A DNA stretch of 64,000 nt. It comes from Pseudomonas sp. FP2196 (GTDB lineage: Bacteria; Pseudomonadota; Gammaproteobacteria; Pseudomonadales; Pseudomonadaceae). Numbering within the stretch: the stretch's first letter is position 1; every line of letters begins with the position of its first letter. The notes beneath the pieces were generated by a model. That model made no database searches. It was given only the letters and a program-made list of their open reading frames with translations, and was not told the DNA's origin. Of the stretch, positions 34,490-43,302 are shown in pieces. The stretch lies in NCBI RefSeq assembly GCF_030687715.1, contig NZ_CP117445.1:736001-800000 (forward strand), given 5' to 3'. The translations under genes and the position numbers were made by a program.

Positions 34490-35698
34490 GTGAACGCCCC
34501 TTACAACGCTCACCTGATCATCACCGCCCGGCTGATTTCCGATTTCGGCGCCTTCCTCAACATGGTCGCGCTGGCGACTTACGTCTATCTGCTGAGCAAT
34601 AGCGCGATGAGCGTCGGGATTTTTCTCGCCAGCCGCGTTGGTGGCGGAATTTTCGCCAGTCTGATCGGTACGCGTTTTTATCGACGCTTCAGCGGCCGTC
34701 TGCCGCTGATCGCATTCGATCTGCTGCGCGCCGGTGTGCTCGGTTTGCTGTTGATTGTGCCGGTCAGCCAGCAAGCGTTGCTGTTGCCGTTCATCGCGTT
34801 CGGCCTGGGCCTGGGCAATTCGATGTTCGCCATCGGCCTCAACAGTCAGTTGCCGCGTTTGATACCAGCAGAGCATTTACTCAAGACCAACGCCTGGATC
34901 ACCTCGGCCTCATCGGCGGCGATGGTTTGCGGCAGTCTGGTGTCGGGATTGCTGGTGGCCGGTTTCGGTTTTGAAGTGGTGTTCGCGCTGAACGCGCTGA
35001 CCTACATGCTGGCAGCGTTGTTGATTGTGCCGCTGCGGTTCGACAACCCGACCCTCATTGAAAAATCCGCACGCGGCGAGTGGTCAGCCCTCAGGCAAGG
35101 TCTGCGCAGTGCCCCGGTGATTGCCGCGATGCTTGCCGTGACCATGGCCGACACCTTGGGCAGCGCCGCGCACAACGTCGGCTTCCCGATCATCTCCAAG
35201 CTGCTCACGCCGGAGTCGGCGAGCACCACGCTGGGTCTGATGCTCGCGGTGTGGGCCAGCGGCAAGCTGCTGGGCGCGCGCATCGCCAGCCGCCTGAAAG
35301 GCTCCGACAACATTCACCTGGAACGGCGGTTTTTCTTCGGCGTGGCGCTGATGTCTTGCGGCTTCATCCTGATGTTCCAGCAGCACAGCCTCTACGGATT
35401 GCTGCTGTTTTCATTGCCTGCGGGTTTGGGCGATGGCTTCTCCGAAGTCGGTTTACTGTCGCGTCTGCAACGTGAGCCGGAAGACTTGCGTCTGCCGATC
35501 TTCAGTTTGCTGACGCTGCTGCAAATGACCGGGTTCGGCATCGGCATGCTGATCGCCGCGCCGTTCTACGAGTGGTGGACGCCGGGCGCCGTGGTACTGC
35601 TGTTCCACGGCATTCCCCTCGGCACCTTGCTGACGGTGAAAGTATTGGCGCTCAGGCGCGGGCGGGTGTTGCGCAGCAGCCCGACGCCAGCTCCTTGA
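34490..35698 (+). CDS. MFS transporter
   Basis: 402-residue inner-membrane protein with about 12 hydrophobic segments (e.g. AFLNMVALATYVYLLSN, LLIVPVSQQALLLPFIAFGL, LLFSLPAGLGDGFSEVGLL). The layout resembles the enterobactin-exporter/MFS_3 branch. The start is GTG 34490, with AAGGA seven to eleven bases upstream, supplied by the REP arm. ATG 34484 in frame lies right against the AAGGA and is less likely. Its last 47 nt overlap the 3' end of the convergent cueR. Substrate unknown. Confidence 0.8.
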   Translation: MNAPYNAHLIITARLISDFGAFLNMVALATYVYLLSNSAMSVGIFLASRVGGGIFASLIGTRFYRRFSGRLPLIAFDLLRAGVLGLLLIVPVSQQALLLPFIAFGLGLGNSMFAIGLNSQLPRLIPAEHLLKTNAWITSASSAAMVCGSLVSGLLVAGFGFEVVFALNALTYMLAALLIVPLRFDNPTLIEKSARGEWSALRQGLRSAPVIAAMLAVTMADTLGSAAHNVGFPIISKLLTPESASTTLGLMLAVWASGKLLGARIASRLKGSDNIHLERRFFFGVALMSCGFILMFQQHSLYGLLLFSLPAGLGDGFSEVGLLSRLQREPEDLRLPIFSLLTLLQMTGFGIGMLIAAPFYEWWTPGAVVLLFHGIPLGTLLTVKVLALRRGRVLRSSPTPAP

Positions 35699-36065
35699 GG
35701 ATCGGGCAGTCGGGGCGATGGTCGCCCTGGCAGTGCTCGACAAGGTCCTGCAAGGTATCGCGCAACTGACCCAGTTCGCGGATCTTCTGATTCAACTCGT
35801 CGATGTGCTGACGGGCCAGCGCCTTTACATCGGCGCTGGCCCGTTGCCGGTCCTGCCAGAGCGTCAGCAGCTTGCCGACTTCTTCCAGAGAAAAACCCAG
35901 GTCCCGCGAACGTTTGATGAAGGCCAGTGTGTGCAAGTCGTCATCGCCGTAGACCCGGTAACCGCTGTCTGTGCGATGAGCCGCTTTGAGCAAGCCGATC
36001 GACTCGTAATAGCGGATCATTTTTGCGCTCAGGCCACTTTGCCGGGCCGCTTGGCCGATGTTCAT
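35652..36065 (-). CDS. cueR: Copper-responsive MerR-type activator CueR
   Basis: 137-residue MerR regulator. DNA-binding N-terminus [20 protein letters not shown] with [19 protein letters not shown], then the dimer helix ([19 protein letters not shown]). The Cu(I) site is the Cys pair in [14 protein letters not shown] (C-x7-C), and a second Cys pair sits near the end (GCCATP). ATG overlaps the copA stop (ATGA), so copA-cueR is one operon. Two CueR-type promoters are seen, before copA and before copZ. Confidence 0.94.
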   Translation of the reverse strand: MNIGQAARQSGLSAKMIRYYESIGLLKAAHRTDSGYRVYGDDDLHTLAFIKRSRDLGFSLEEVGKLLTLWQDRQRASADVKALARQHIDELNQKIRELGQLRDTLQDLVEHCQGDHRPDCPILKELASGCCATPARA

Positions 36066-38455
36066 CGATGCTCCTCCAGATCCTTGGGTTTCCAGGTTTT
36101 CAACAGTAGCGCATTGCTCACCACGCTGACGCTTGATAGCGCCATCGCCGCACCGGCCAGCACCGGGTTGAGGAAACCGAACGCCGCCAGCGGAATGCCG
36201 ATCAGGTTGTAGACGAAGGCCCAGAACAGGTTCTGGCGGATCTTCGCGTAGGTCTTGCGGCTGATTTCCAGCGCCGCCGGCACCAGCCGTGGATCACCGC
36301 GCATCAGGGTGATGCCGGCCGCATGCATGGCCACGTCGGTGCCACCGCCCATGGCGATACCGATGTCCGCCGCCGCGAGTGCCGGGGCGTCGTTGATACC
36401 GTCGCCAACCATGGCGACCACGCCGGTTTTCTTCAACTCGGCAACGGTGGCGGCTTTGTCCGCCGGCAATACTTCGGCGTGAACATTTTTAATGCCCAGA
36501 GCCTCGGCCACGACCCGCGCGCTGCCACGGTTGTCGCCGGTCAGCAGATGGCTGTGGATATCTCGGGCGGCGAGTTGTTGCACCGCTTCCAGTGCGCCGG
36601 GTTTCAACGTGTCACCGAAAGCGAACAGACCGAGAACGCGCGGCTCCGGGCTTTGTTCGATCAACCATGAAAGGGTGCGGCCCTCGGCTTCCCAGGCTTG
36701 CGCAGACTCAGCCAGATTGCCGGCGCTCAAACCACTTTCTTCGAGCATCCGCCGATTGCCCAGCGCCAGACGCCGACCGTCAAGGCTGCCGGCGATGCCG
36801 CGACCGGTCAGGGATTGGCTGTCGCTGACATCGGGTACCTTCAGATCACGTTCAGCGGCCGCATCCAGCACGGCTTTAGCCAACGGATGCTCACTGCCGC
36901 GTTGCAGCGCGCCGGCCAGTTTCAGCAGTGTGTTTTCGTCGCCATCGACCGCGCTGAAATGGGCAATGCGTGGCGTGCCGGAGGTCAGCGTGCCGGTTTT
37001 GTCGAACACCACGTTGCTGACTTCATGAGCACGTTCCAGGGCTTCGGCATCCTTGATCAGAATGCCGTGGCGAGCCGCGACGCCAGTGCCGGCCATGATC
37101 GCGGTCGGCGTGGCGAGGCCGAGCGCACAGGGGCAGGCGATGACCAACACTGCGACGGCGTTGATCAGCGCGGTTTCCAGCGGTGCGCCGTACAGCCACC
37201 AGCCGATCAGTGTCGCCAGGGCCAGCACCAATACTGTCGGCACGAACACTTGGCTGACTTTATCCACCAGTTTCTGGATCGGTGCTTTCGCCGCTTGGGC
37301 GTCTTCAACCAGACGAATGATCCGCGCCAGCACGCTTTCAGCGCCGAGGGCGGTGGTGCGCACCAGCAAGCGGCCTTCACCGTTGATCGCGCCGCCGGTG
37401 ACTTTATCCCCTGGTTGTTTCGGCACCGGCAGGCTCTCGCCACTGATCAAGGCTTCGTCGGCGTGGCTCTGGCCTTCCAGCACTTCGCCATCGACCGGGA
37501 AACGCTCGCCGGGTTTGACCAGAACCTGATCGTTCAGGCGCAAGGCGCTAATTGCGACGTCCTGTTCGCGGCCGTCGATCACTTGAATCGCCCGCTCCGG
37601 ACGCAAGGCTTCAAGCGCGCGAATGGCGCTGGCGGTCTGACGTTTGGCGCGGCTCTCCAGGTATTTGCCCAGCAACACCAGCGCGATGACCACCGCCGAC
37701 GCTTCGAAATACAGATGCGGCATGCGTCCGGCGGCGGTCGCCCACTCATAAAGGCTCAAGCCATACCCGGCACTTGTGCCGAGGGCGACGAGCAGATCCA
37801 TGTTGCCTGCGCCGGCACGCACGGCTTTCCACGCGGCCACATAAAAACGTGCGCCGAAGATGAATTGCACGGGCGTGGCGAGGGCGAATTGTGCCCAGGC
37901 TGGCAGCATCCAGTGGATGCCGAACGGTTGCAGCAGCATCGGCAACACCAGCGGCAGGGCGAGGGCGATGGCGCAGATCAGCGCCCAGCGTTCATGTTGC
38001 AGGCGCTGTTGCTGGTTATCGGTTTGCGGGTGTTCGGCTTGCCAGACGCTGGCCGAGTAACCGGCCTTGCTCACGGCGTCGAGCAGGGTTTGTGAGTCGA
38101 GCTGGCCGAGCAGTTCGAGGTGGGCGCGTTCGTTGGCCAGATTGACGCTGACGCTTTTAACGCCCGGGACTTTGTTCAGGGCGCGCTCGACGCGCCCCAC
38201 GCAGGAAGCGCAGGTCATGCCGTCGATGCTTAACTCGATGGTTTGTTGCGGCACGCTGTAACCGGCGCGTTCAACGGCTTCCATCAACGCCGGCAAACTG
38301 TCACCGGGCGCCTGGACTTGCGCCTGTTCGGTGGCGAGGTTGACGCTGACGGCAGTGGCGCCGATGACTTTGCTCAAGGCGCGCTCGACACGCCCGGCAC
38401 AACTGGCGCAGGTCATGCCGGCAATCGGCAGATTGAAAGTGATGGATTCGGACAT
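36062..38455 (-). CDS. copA: Cu(I)-exporting P1B-type ATPase CopA
   Basis: 797-residue copper pump of the inner membrane. Two N-terminal HMA domains, each with GMTCASC (about residues 12-18 and 80-86). The CPC motif is in [13 protein letters not shown] and the phosphorylated Asp in [11 protein letters not shown]. The P1B-type HP motif is in [11 protein letters not shown] and the hinge in [18 protein letters not shown]. Eight membrane segments are predicted. It exports Cu(I) to the periplasm. GGGAG precedes ATG 38455, behind a CueR promoter. Confidence 0.96.
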   Translation of the reverse strand: MSESITFNLPIAGMTCASCAGRVERALSKVIGATAVSVNLATEQAQVQAPGDSLPALMEAVERAGYSVPQQTIELSIDGMTCASCVGRVERALNKVPGVKSVSVNLANERAHLELLGQLDSQTLLDAVSKAGYSASVWQAEHPQTDNQQQRLQHERWALICAIALALPLVLPMLLQPFGIHWMLPAWAQFALATPVQFIFGARFYVAAWKAVRAGAGNMDLLVALGTSAGYGLSLYEWATAAGRMPHLYFEASAVVIALVLLGKYLESRAKRQTASAIRALEALRPERAIQVIDGREQDVAISALRLNDQVLVKPGERFPVDGEVLEGQSHADEALISGESLPVPKQPGDKVTGGAINGEGRLLVRTTALGAESVLARIIRLVEDAQAAKAPIQKLVDKVSQVFVPTVLVLALATLIGWWLYGAPLETALINAVAVLVIACPCALGLATPTAIMAGTGVAARHGILIKDAEALERAHEVSNVVFDKTGTLTSGTPRIAHFSAVDGDENTLLKLAGALQRGSEHPLAKAVLDAAAERDLKVPDVSDSQSLTGRGIAGSLDGRRLALGNRRMLEESGLSAGNLAESAQAWEAEGRTLSWLIEQSPEPRVLGLFAFGDTLKPGALEAVQQLAARDIHSHLLTGDNRGSARVVAEALGIKNVHAEVLPADKAATVAELKKTGVVAMVGDGINDAPALAAADIGIAMGGGTDVAMHAAGITLMRGDPRLVPAALEISRKTYAKIRQNLFWAFVYNLIGIPLAAFGFLNPVLAGAAMALSSVSVVSNALLLKTWKPKDLEEHR

Positions 38456-38484
38456 CGGTCACGCTCCCTGTAGAAGTTGCCTAC

Positions 38485-38515
38485 AGGATCAACCTTGCCA
38501 CGCGGGCAAGGTCAA
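38485..38515 (-). promoter_or_regulatory. CueR-dependent copA promoter
   Basis: Minus strand: -35 TTGACC, a 19-bp spacer TTGCCCGCGTGGCAAGGTT, -10 GATCCT. The spacer holds the dyad ACCTTGCC-N5-GGCAAGGT (38492-38512). The over-long spacer and the dyad position match the E. coli copA CueR promoter. Transcription would start about 25 nt before the copA ATG. Confidence 0.9.
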
Positions 38516-38563
38516 GCGCCAATCTTCGCGGCGCCACAAAACAAATGTGGGCGCGAGCTTGGC

Positions 38564-38947
38564 TTAGTAGCCGAGATCGGCGCGCTTGAGGTACATGCCT
38601 TCCTGGGTCATCGCAATTCGGTACTTCTGCACATCACCAGCATGCAGTCTGATCTCCTGCGAACCTGGCGCCAGCATTCCCGGATTACAGCCCGGCGCTT
38701 GCCCCGGCAACAGTTTCAGGCGCAGGGATACATTGCCCGGCGGCAGGTTGAACGAGGTGCTCTGTTCCTGAAACAACCGCGCCGACAATTGATCCTGGAT
38801 ATACACGCCGATCTCGCAGGAGGTCGCCACTTCCAGGCGCTCGCGGGAAATGATCAGCACCCCGTAGTCCTCTCCGGCGGCGTGCGCCGAAGGGAAAGCG
38901 GCAAAGAGGCTGAGAAAGCCAAACAGGCTGAAAGCTGACCAGCGCAT
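38564..38947 (-). CDS. Small secreted protein, function unknown
   Basis: 127-residue protein with a signal peptide (MRWSAFSLFGFLSLFAAFPS, then AHA|AG). The mature part, about 95 residues, is beta-rich with two Cys (ATSCEIGVYI and PGCNPGML) that could pair. ATG 38947 was preferred because AGGAGA lies nine to fourteen bases before it; ATG 38968 would add seven residues. It lies between copA and copZ, so a periplasmic role in metal handling is possible but unproved. Family not recognised. Confidence 0.65.
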   Translation of the reverse strand: MRWSAFSLFGFLSLFAAFPSAHAAGEDYGVLIISRERLEVATSCEIGVYIQDQLSARLFQEQSTSFNLPPGNVSLRLKLLPGQAPGCNPGMLAPGSQEIRLHAGDVQKYRIAMTQEGMYLKRADLGY

Positions 38948-39034
38948 GGCTGAATCTCCTGAGTTCATGTCATAGATGCATGCAGCTTGGCCGAGCGCGG
39001 CGCCGATTGCCAGCCCGGCAGTTTATTGAAGAAC

Positions 39035-39065
39035 TTGACCTTGCCATCGTGGCAAGCTCGAGACT
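39035..39065 (+). promoter_or_regulatory. CueR-dependent copZ promoter
   Basis: -35 TTGACC (39035), 19-bp spacer TTGCCATCGTGGCAAGCTC, -10 GAGACT (39060). The dyad ACCTTGCC-N5-GGCAAGCT is the same operator as upstream of copA. It places copZ under CueR. Confidence 0.88.
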
Positions 39066-39095
39066 GCTGGCAACCTCACTCAAAGGAGTCACTCC

Positions 39096-39293
39096 ATGCA
39101 AGTGTTCAACGTTCAAGGGATGTCCTGCGGTCACTGTGTCAAAGCCGTCACTCAAGCCCTGCAGGCCAAGGATCCGGCGGCCAGTGTGCGCGTCGATCTG
39201 GCGGCGAAAGAAGTCGGCGTCGAAAGTGCGCTGAGCGTGGAACAGGTCATCGCGATCATCAGCGAAGAGGGCTACCCGGCAAAACTGGCCTGA
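39096..39293 (+). CDS. copZ: Cytoplasmic copper chaperone CopZ
   Basis: 65-residue free HMA domain with the Cu(I)-binding motif GMSCGHCVKAV and the usual C-terminal EEGYPAKL. It carries Cu(I) to CopA. AAAGGAG is 8 nt upstream of the ATG, behind its own CueR promoter. Confidence 0.93.
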   Translation: MQVFNVQGMSCGHCVKAVTQALQAKDPAASVRVDLAAKEVGVESALSVEQVIAIISEEGYPAKLA

Positions 39294-39383
39294 GGTTTTT
39301 ATAGTTAGCGAGCTATCGGAATGTTCAAGGCGTCCGGGCGCCGCTAGACTGTCGGGCTGCCGACTTGCCAACCTGGATGCCTG

Positions 39384-40580
39384 ATGAACCTCCGTACCAT
39401 TCTGATCCTTGGCGCCTTGAGCGCCTTCGGTCCTTTAGCGATCGACTTCTATCTGCCGGCATTCCCATCGATGGCGCTGGCCTTTGGCACCGATGAAAAA
39501 CACGTTCAACTGACGCTGGCTGCGTATTTCCTCGGCCTGTCCATGGGTCAACTTTTATACGGCCCGGTGGCGGATCGTTTCGGTCGGCGGATTCCGCTGC
39601 TCAGCGGCGTTGCGCTGTTCACCCTGGCGTCATTGGCCTGCGCTTATGCGCCAAACCTTGAGTGGCTGATCGGCGCGCGTTTTGTCCAGGCGCTGGGCGG
39701 TTGCGCGGGGATGGTGATTGCCCGGGCGGTGGTCAGCGACAAATGCGACGCGGTGGGTTCGGCGAAGGTGTTCTCGCAACTGATGCTGGTGATGGGCCTG
39801 GCGCCAATTCTGGCGCCGATGCTGGGTGGTCTGCTGGTGAACACCACTGGCTGGCAGTCGATCTTTCTGGTGTTGACCGGTTTCAGTGCCCTGGCGGGTC
39901 TGGCCGTGGCCCTCGGACTGCCGGAAAGTCTGCCTGACCATGTGCCGCGACAGCCGTTGTCTGGTGCGCTGCGTCAGTACGGGCGGCTGTTGAAGGATCG
40001 GGTATTTCTCGGTCACGCCCTGACCGGGGGTATCGCCGTCGCCGGGATGTTTTCCTACATCGCCGGATCGCCGTTCGTCTTCATCAAACTCTACGGCGTG
40101 CCGGCCGAGCATTTCGGCTGGTTGTTCGGCACCAACGCGGCGGGGTTCATTCTGGTGGCTCAGGTCAATGCGCGGCTATTGGCCAAACGCGGCCCGGCCT
40201 TTCTGCTGGCGCGTGCAGTGTGGGTGTATCTGTTGGCGGGTGTGGCTTTGCTGGCGGTCAGTGCGCTGCACACCGAAGCGCTGTGGCCGCTATTGATTCC
40301 GTTGTTCATCTGCATCGCCAGCCTCGGTTGCATCCTGCCCAACGCTTCGGCGTGTGCGATGAACGGCCAAGGAGCGCGGGCCGGCAGTGCGTCGGCGCTG
40401 ATGGGCTGTTTGCAATTCAGCGTTGCATCCGGCGCCGCTTCACTGGTGGGGATCTTGCACGACGGCAGCGCCATGCCGATGGCCATGGTCATCAGCCTGT
40501 GCGGGTTGTTGGTAGTGAGCGTCGCGATGCTCACCCGGCATTTGCAGAATGCCCGGGCGGTAGCGCAAGCCGCTGGGTAA
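39384..40580 (+). CDS. Bcr/CflA-family MFS drug exporter
   Basis: 398-residue transporter with 12 membrane segments. The first loop, PLAIDFYLPAFPSMALAFGT, and the motif-A region QLLYGPVADRFGRRIPLL are typical of the Bcr/CflA (DHA1) branch. LGGCAGMVIARAVVSD is the family's fourth-segment motif. Bcr-type proteins export bicyclomycin, sulfonamides or small peptides; the substrate here is not known. 90 nt after copZ, with no terminator evident between them. Confidence 0.88.
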   Translation: MNLRTILILGALSAFGPLAIDFYLPAFPSMALAFGTDEKHVQLTLAAYFLGLSMGQLLYGPVADRFGRRIPLLSGVALFTLASLACAYAPNLEWLIGARFVQALGGCAGMVIARAVVSDKCDAVGSAKVFSQLMLVMGLAPILAPMLGGLLVNTTGWQSIFLVLTGFSALAGLAVALGLPESLPDHVPRQPLSGALRQYGRLLKDRVFLGHALTGGIAVAGMFSYIAGSPFVFIKLYGVPAEHFGWLFGTNAAGFILVAQVNARLLAKRGPAFLLARAVWVYLLAGVALLAVSALHTEALWPLLIPLFICIASLGCILPNASACAMNGQGARAGSASALMGCLQFSVASGAASLVGILHDGSAMPMAMVISLCGLLVVSVAMLTRHLQNARAVAQAAG

Positions 40581-40586
40581 GGTGAC

Positions 40587-40760
40587 TCAGCCGGCGGCGC
40601 GCTGCTGGCTGCGGTCGGGAAACTGGTGCGGCGCGCAAATTCGCGCTTCCAGGGTGCGGGTGAAGGCCAGTGCTTCGGCTTCACTGCGGAATGTCACGGC
40701 GTGCTGGTCGAGTCGAACCTGCCATTGAGACTTAGCCACTTCTTTTATCAGGATCTTCAT
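40587..40760 (-). CDS. Small 57-residue protein, function unknown
   Basis: Short gene reading MKILIKEVAKSQWQVRLDQH..., with an Ala/Glu-rich helix (SEAEALAFTRTLEARI) and a C-terminal QFPDRSQQRAAG. GGGAGG stands 6 to 11 nt before the ATG, a strong ribosome site, and there is a clean stop at 40587. Codon use looks like that of its neighbours. The N-terminal beta pattern and helix resemble the small DUF2188-like or phage-integrase-N-like folds, but I cannot assign a family. Convergent with the Bcr/CflA gene. Confidence 0.65.
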   Translation of the reverse strand: MKILIKEVAKSQWQVRLDQHAVTFRSEAEALAFTRTLEARICAPHQFPDRSQQRAAG

Positions 40761-40879
40761 TGCTGACCTCCCTTACGTAAAAGATGTACCGCAGAGGTTT
40801 CGATTGTAGACCTGAATACGATCGCAATTGTGACAACGGTCAAGCATCTGACTGACGGCAAAAAAAGACCGCAGCCCAT

Positions 40880-40910
40880 GTAGGCGCTGCCGCAGGCTGC
40901 GATCTTTTGC
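40880..40910. repeat. Single REP-like arm
   Basis: TGTAGGCGCTGCCGCAGGCTGCGATCTTTTG without an inverted partner, just after the 3' end of the oxidoreductase gene (stop at 40914). Confidence 0.6.
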
Positions 40911-40913
40911 TCT

Positions 40914-41927
40914 TCAGAAACCTTCTAAAACAATTTTCCCCTTGGCTTTGCCGCTCTCCAGCAGCTCATGCGCCCGGCGGAGATTGACCGCGTTGATCGT
41001 GCCGAAGTGCTCGCCGATCGTCGTCTTCAACGTGCCCGCATCAATCAGCTCGGCCACGCGGTTGAGCAAGTTGTGCTGCTCGATCATGTCTGGCGTCTCG
41101 AACAGCGAGCGGGTGTACATGAACTCCCAGTGCAGCGACAGGCTCTTGCGTTTGAGCTTGGTCACGTCCAGCGACTTCGGATCATCGATCAATGCCAGTT
41201 TGCCTTGCGGCGCCAGTGCTTCGACCAATTGATCCAGATGCTGATCGGTCTGGGTCAGGCTGGCGACGTGGGTCACGTTGTTAATGCCGGCGCGTTTCAG
41301 TTCTTCGCTCAACGGCTGGCTATGGTCGATCACCAGATCCGCGCCCAGCTCCGTGACCCAATCACGGGTCTGCTCGCGCGATGCAGTACCGATCACCTTA
41401 AGACCGGTCAGTTGCTTGGCCAATTGAGTGAGGATCGAACCGACTCCGCCCGCCGCGCCGACGATCAGCAGGCTCTGCCCTTCATCGGTTTGGCCTTCGC
41501 GGATTTGCAGGCGTTCGAACAACAACTCCCACGCGGTGATCGCAGTCAGGGGCAGGGCGGCGGCTTCCGCGAAACCGAGGGACTTGGGCATATGGCCGAC
41601 AATCCGCTCATCGACCACGTGCAATTCGCTGTTACCGCCCGCGCGGGCAATGGAGCCGGCGTAGAAGACTTTGTCGCCAGCCTTGAACAGCGTCACTTCA
41701 TTACCAACCGCCTTGACCACACCGGCCACGTCCCAGCCCAGCACTTTCGCGGCGCCGCCTTCAGGGGCCACGTTCTGCCGTACCTTGGTGTCCACCGGGT
41801 TGACCGAGATGGCTTTGACTTCCACCAACAGGTCGCGCGGGCCGGCTATCGGCTCTGGCAGTTCGATGTCTTGCAGGGCTTTTGCGTCGCTGATGGGCAA
41901 GGAAGCGTAATAGGCAATGGCTTTCAT
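40914..41927 (-). CDS. Zinc-independent quinone oxidoreductase / ZADH family
   Basis: 337-residue MDR-superfamily NADPH oxidoreductase. N-terminal GroES-like domain (MKAIAYYASLPISDAKALQD, PVDTKVRQNVAPEGG, VLGWDVAGVVKAVG). Nucleotide-binding fold with LLIVGAAGGVGSILTQLAKQ near residue 155. No structural-zinc Cys cluster is present, as in zeta-crystallin-like enzymes. ATG 41927 was chosen over upstream frame extension because GGAG lies before it. Divergent from a LysR regulator, its probable controller. Confidence 0.85.
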   Translation of the reverse strand: MKAIAYYASLPISDAKALQDIELPEPIAGPRDLLVEVKAISVNPVDTKVRQNVAPEGGAAKVLGWDVAGVVKAVGNEVTLFKAGDKVFYAGSIARAGGNSELHVVDERIVGHMPKSLGFAEAAALPLTAITAWELLFERLQIREGQTDEGQSLLIVGAAGGVGSILTQLAKQLTGLKVIGTASREQTRDWVTELGADLVIDHSQPLSEELKRAGINNVTHVASLTQTDQHLDQLVEALAPQGKLALIDDPKSLDVTKLKRKSLSLHWEFMYTRSLFETPDMIEQHNLLNRVAELIDAGTLKTTIGEHFGTINAVNLRRAHELLESGKAKGKIVLEGF

Positions 41928-42055
41928 GAGTGGCTCCGGACAGTAAGGAATGCAGGGCAGATTCGATGGGACAGATGATTGGCTATTTCTTCGCAAGATA
42001 AAACCGGCTAAAACCGCAGTCTCTTTCAATATTTTTTTGATAATCGGGGCTGTGG

Positions 42056-42985
42056 ATGCTGCGTTTCGATGATTTGCAGTTGTTTGTTCGGGCGGCGGAT
42101 CTGGGCAGTCTGTCGGCCGCGGCGCGGGTGATGGACATGTCCGCCGCCGTGGCCAGTGCGGCGCTCAAGCGTATCGAGCAGCAACTCGGTGCACGCCTGC
42201 TGGCCCGTTCGACGCGCAGCCTGCGCCTGACCGCCGAGGGCGAAGGTTTTCTCGAATACGCCCGTGCAGCATTGAGTAATCTCGATGAGGGCCGGCGGTT
42301 GCTGGCCAGTGGACAAGAACAGGTCAGCGGGATTCTGCAGCTGTCGGCGCCCTCGGATTTCGGCCGCAACTTGTTGTTGCCATGGCTCGACGAGTTCCAG
42401 CGCGAGCACCCGAAACTCACCGTGCGCCTGCTGCTCGGCGACCGTATCGCCGATCTGTTTCGCCAGCCCGTGGACATCGCTCTGCGCTACGGGGAGCCGG
42501 AAGATTCCAGCCTGGTTGCCCTGCCCATCGCCCCGGGCAACCGTCGCGTGCTCTGCGCATCACCGGCCTATCTGGCGCGGCACGGCGAACCGCGCCAGCT
42601 CGAACAACTGGCTCAGCACAATTGCCTGTTATACATGCTCGGCAGCCGGGTTCATGACCATTGGAGTTTTCACGACGGTAAACGCGAGGTCGGCCTGACC
42701 GTCAGTGGCGACCGATTCAGTGATGACGCCGATGTCGTGCGTCTATGGGCGGTGGCAGGAGCGGGAATTGCCTACAAGTCATGGCTGGATGTGGGCGGCG
42801 ATGTCCTTGCCGGGCGCCTCAAAGTGCTGCTGCCAGAGCTGCTGTGCGAACGCGCTCCGCTGAATTTGCTGTGCGCCCATCGCGCACAATTGAGTAAGCC
42901 GGTGAACCTTCTGAGGGAAATGCTCGCCAGCCGATGCGCTGAATTGAGTAGTCAATTTCCCGCTTTCCAGAAACTTGATCATTAG
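42056..42985 (+). CDS. LysR-family transcriptional regulator
   Basis: 309-residue LysR protein. Helix-turn-helix in LQLFVRAADLGSLSAAARVM with SAAVASAALKRIEQQLGARL and STRSLRLTAEGEGFL. The effector-binding part includes GILQLSAPSDFGRNLLLPWL and VDIALRYGEPEDSSLVALPI, the CrgA/AaeR-like subgroup. It is divergent from the quinone-type oxidoreductase with 128 bp between them, a usual target arrangement. The effector is unknown. Confidence 0.88.
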   Translation: MLRFDDLQLFVRAADLGSLSAAARVMDMSAAVASAALKRIEQQLGARLLARSTRSLRLTAEGEGFLEYARAALSNLDEGRRLLASGQEQVSGILQLSAPSDFGRNLLLPWLDEFQREHPKLTVRLLLGDRIADLFRQPVDIALRYGEPEDSSLVALPIAPGNRRVLCASPAYLARHGEPRQLEQLAQHNCLLYMLGSRVHDHWSFHDGKREVGLTVSGDRFSDDADVVRLWAVAGAGIAYKSWLDVGGDVLAGRLKVLLPELLCERAPLNLLCAHRAQLSKPVNLLREMLASRCAELSSQFPAFQKLDH

Positions 42986-43302
42986 TCGCAGCTAAATAGA
43001 GAAATTTCTGTCAGGAACAATCACCACCCGTGCAGGCTTGGGCGCGGGACGGGGCTTGCATCCCGCTTATACTAGCGCCCGCCTCATGCCGGTACCGAAA
43101 CCTGGCCCGAACGCCGTCAATGGCGAACTGCCCCTGTTTGAATCAGGGCTGCATTTCGTCGCCGGGTTCTGTGCCGGAACATGTTATGTCAACGGCCTGC
43201 CTTGCCCCGGTTCAGGGCGTTTTTCGCGTCTTGGCCGCCGACCCATTACTGGTCAAGATGTCTGCGAGCATTAGACGATACGATTCCACAGGGAGTGAAT
43301 AC
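42986..43302. other. 316-nt gap before the ArsR-like gene
   Basis: No gene is evident. A TATACT (43078) could be a -10 box but has no good -35. If so, the ArsR-like gene has a leader of about 215 nt. Open frames here lack ribosome sites. Confidence 0.4.

Noticed and set aside
36698..38095. A 465-codon frame opposite copA
   Set aside because: Antisense shadow; copA carries all P-type ATPase motifs in its own frame.
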